In this document: positions 63,140 through 64,000 of the stretch, in pieces | How the letters are laid out: each line of letters opens with the position of its first letter | Position numbering within the stretch: the first letter of the stretch is position 1 | Source: Pedobacter sp. SYP-B3415 | Lineage (GTDB): Bacteria > Bacteroidota > Bacteroidia > Sphingobacteriales > Sphingobacteriaceae | Direction of reading: 5' to 3' | Assembly: GCF_004138205.1 (NCBI RefSeq) | Contig: NZ_RXNQ01000037.1 | Span: 171,552-235,551 of the forward strand | DNA length: 64,000 bases | The notes under the pieces: generated by a model | Database searches by the model: none | Told to the model about the DNA's origin: nothing | What the model saw: only the letters and a program-made list of their open reading frames with translations | Program-made: the position numbers and the translations under genes

Positions 63140-63305
63140 ATTTAGCTGGTTCAATAGTATTTAGATATTCGTAGTTCGTATTTAGTGGAGATTTGAGATA
63201 TGAGATTTGAGTCCTGGAATAGTATATGGATATTCGTATTTAGTATTTAGACAGGGTGCCTAACCCCTCAGCCGGACAGGGCGTTTGAGGGGTTAGGCAG
63301 CAGTG
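63140..63305 (+). repeat. Third heptad-mosaic repeat region
   Basis: This stretch contains the same modules as the inverted-repeat arms, in the orientation of the right arm: TTCGTAG/TTCGTAT heptads, AGATTTG/AGATATG heptads and ATTTAGT/ATTTAGA heptads, then two copies of GAGGGGTTAGGC-type joints. No gene is seen. Confidence 0.8.
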
Positions 63306-63873
63306 GTCTTGACTCATGATTCATGGCTCTTGGTTCCCCTTGAAGTCATCCAGACAGAGCGGAGCGGCGGAAGGATCTGGCTTGCGATCTTTTGTTAGAT
63401 TCTTCGCTATGCTCTGAATGACCAGAGGGGGGGGATGACGGTGTGGGGTTCTGCGTCCAGGTCTTTCCTCATTTTTCTTTTTTCTTTAGTCTCACTGAGG
63501 GGTTCTGCGCCCAGGTCCTGACTCATGATTCCTGGTTCATGGTTCCCCTCAAAGTCATCCAGACAGAGCGGAGCGCCGGAAGGATCTGACTCGGGATCCA
63601 TTGTTAGATTCTTCGCTGCGCTCTGAATGACCAGAGGGGGGGATGACGGTGTGGGGTTCTGCGCACCGGTCTTTCTTCATTATTCTTTTTTCTTTAATCT
63701 CAATGAGTGGTTCTGCGCCCAGGTCCTGACTCATGATTCATGGTTCGTGGTTCCCCTTAAAGTCATCCAGACAGAGCGGAGCGGCGGAAGGATTTGACTC
63801 GGGATCCATTGTTAGATTCTTCGCTACGCTCCGAATGACCAGAGGGGGGGATGACGGTGTGGGGTTCTGCGCA
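63306..63873 (+). repeat. 2.7 tandem copies of a 208-bp repeat
   Basis: Units begin at 63306, 63515 and 63723, the first two being 209 and 208 bp. Each opens with ACTCATG/ATTCATG-type heptads, then GTCATCCAGACAGAGCGGAG, a GATTCTTCGCTNCGCTC-type palindromic piece, GGATGACGGTGTGGGGTTCT, and TCTTTTT-type heptads. The third copy stops at about 63873, where the insertion sequence begins. The short minus-strand frames here are repeat translations, not genes. Confidence 0.88.
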
Positions 63874-64000
63874 TGTATGTCCCTGATATAAGTTGCCCAA
63901 AAATGGGAACAAAAATTATGAGAACACAAGGAAAAATAATCAGTACACATCGGGTGTATTCGCAGGAATTTAAGCGTGAAATTGTCGAAGCCTTTGAGAG
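63874..64000 (+). mobile_element. Left end of an insertion sequence
   Basis: The tandem repeat breaks off at 63873 and unrelated sequence starts with TGTATGTCCCTGATATAAG, leading after about 44 bp into a transposase start. A TG end fits IS3-type elements. The right end lies outside the window, so the family and borders are provisional. Confidence 0.6.
63918..64000 (+). CDS. Partial transposase (IS3-type OrfA-like N-terminus)
   Basis: The reading frame from ATG 63918 is open to the window end (27 complete codons): it begins MRTQGKIISTHRVY and continues SQEFKREIVEAFE. The YS-EFKREIV pattern is the usual start of the helix-turn-helix domain of IS3-like OrfA proteins. It is cut by the window edge, not by a mutation. 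Confidence 0.65.
   Translation, partial: MRTQGKIISTHRVYSQEFKREIVEAFE

Noticed and set aside
63407..63950. Two related minus-strand frames (MDPES... and MCTDY...)
   Set aside because: Their similarity to each other comes from the 208-bp tandem repeat; one also runs across the insertion-sequence border. Not genes.

Overview
The window is a chromosomal segment of a Bacteroidota bacterium, most likely from the Sphingobacteriaceae (a Pedobacter- or Mucilaginibacter-like genome). The evidence is a complete alternative complex III (act) plus aa3 oxidase operon, an RF2 gene with the classical programmed frameshift, TAnnTTTG promoter boxes, a DUF4251 protein, MG2/TonB-plug proteins, and the general gene families. 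The genus is inference; no rRNA or tRNA gene was found.

Region 1 (1-19165) is one 18 kb respiratory block. A minus-strand operon runs actA-actB-actC-actD-actE-actF-coxB-coxA-ctaA-ctaB-two cox3-type genes-cox4-SCO-like-DUF420. It encodes the quinol-oxidising ACIII, the aa3 oxidase it feeds, heme A synthesis and assembly factors. A deoxyhypusine synthase-like gene lies upstream of actA with its own promoter and terminator. The block is bracketed by two 342-bp, about 97% identical repeats in inverted orientation. These belong to intergenic mosaics built largely from degenerate 7-bp units.

Region 2 (19196-31700) holds an Omp85-like outer membrane protein, a BlaI/M56 regulatory pair with a 40-bp operator-like dyad, a methyltransferase and a SirB1-type protein (divergent), prfB followed by an esterase, pgi, and a pair of M16 proteases (one catalytic, one non-catalytic) ending at a clear terminator.

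Region 3 (31898-44095) is housekeeping and secreted enzymes: DUF4251, glutaminyl cyclase, YraN, DnaG primase, a GDSL hydrolase, a class C beta-lactamase-like hydrolase, an unrecognised secreted protein, an M20 amidohydrolase, a SPOR protein and SecA.

Region 4 (44391-53270) has a LytS/LytTR two-component system, an apparent unsaturated fatty acid beta-oxidation pair (DECR1-like reductase and ECI1-like isomerase), a large MG2/TonB-plug protein, dCTP deaminase, a phosphopantetheinyl transferase, lipB and a second GDSL hydrolase.

Region 5 (53351-63086) is a membrane and stress-type cluster: dispanin-like, DUF2752, RDD, SpoIIM, a multi-pass protein, DUF4129, DUF4350, MoxR ATPase and DUF58, then sdaA and an MgtC family protein.

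The right end (63120-64000) is again heptad-rich repeat DNA with 2.7 tandem copies of a 208-bp unit. The last copy is interrupted by the left end of an insertion sequence whose transposase runs off the window.

I see no CRISPR array, defence island, prophage or biosynthetic cluster. The least explained material is the heptad mosaic repeats, the inverted arms around the respiratory operon, and an SCO-like protein that has lost its copper ligands.
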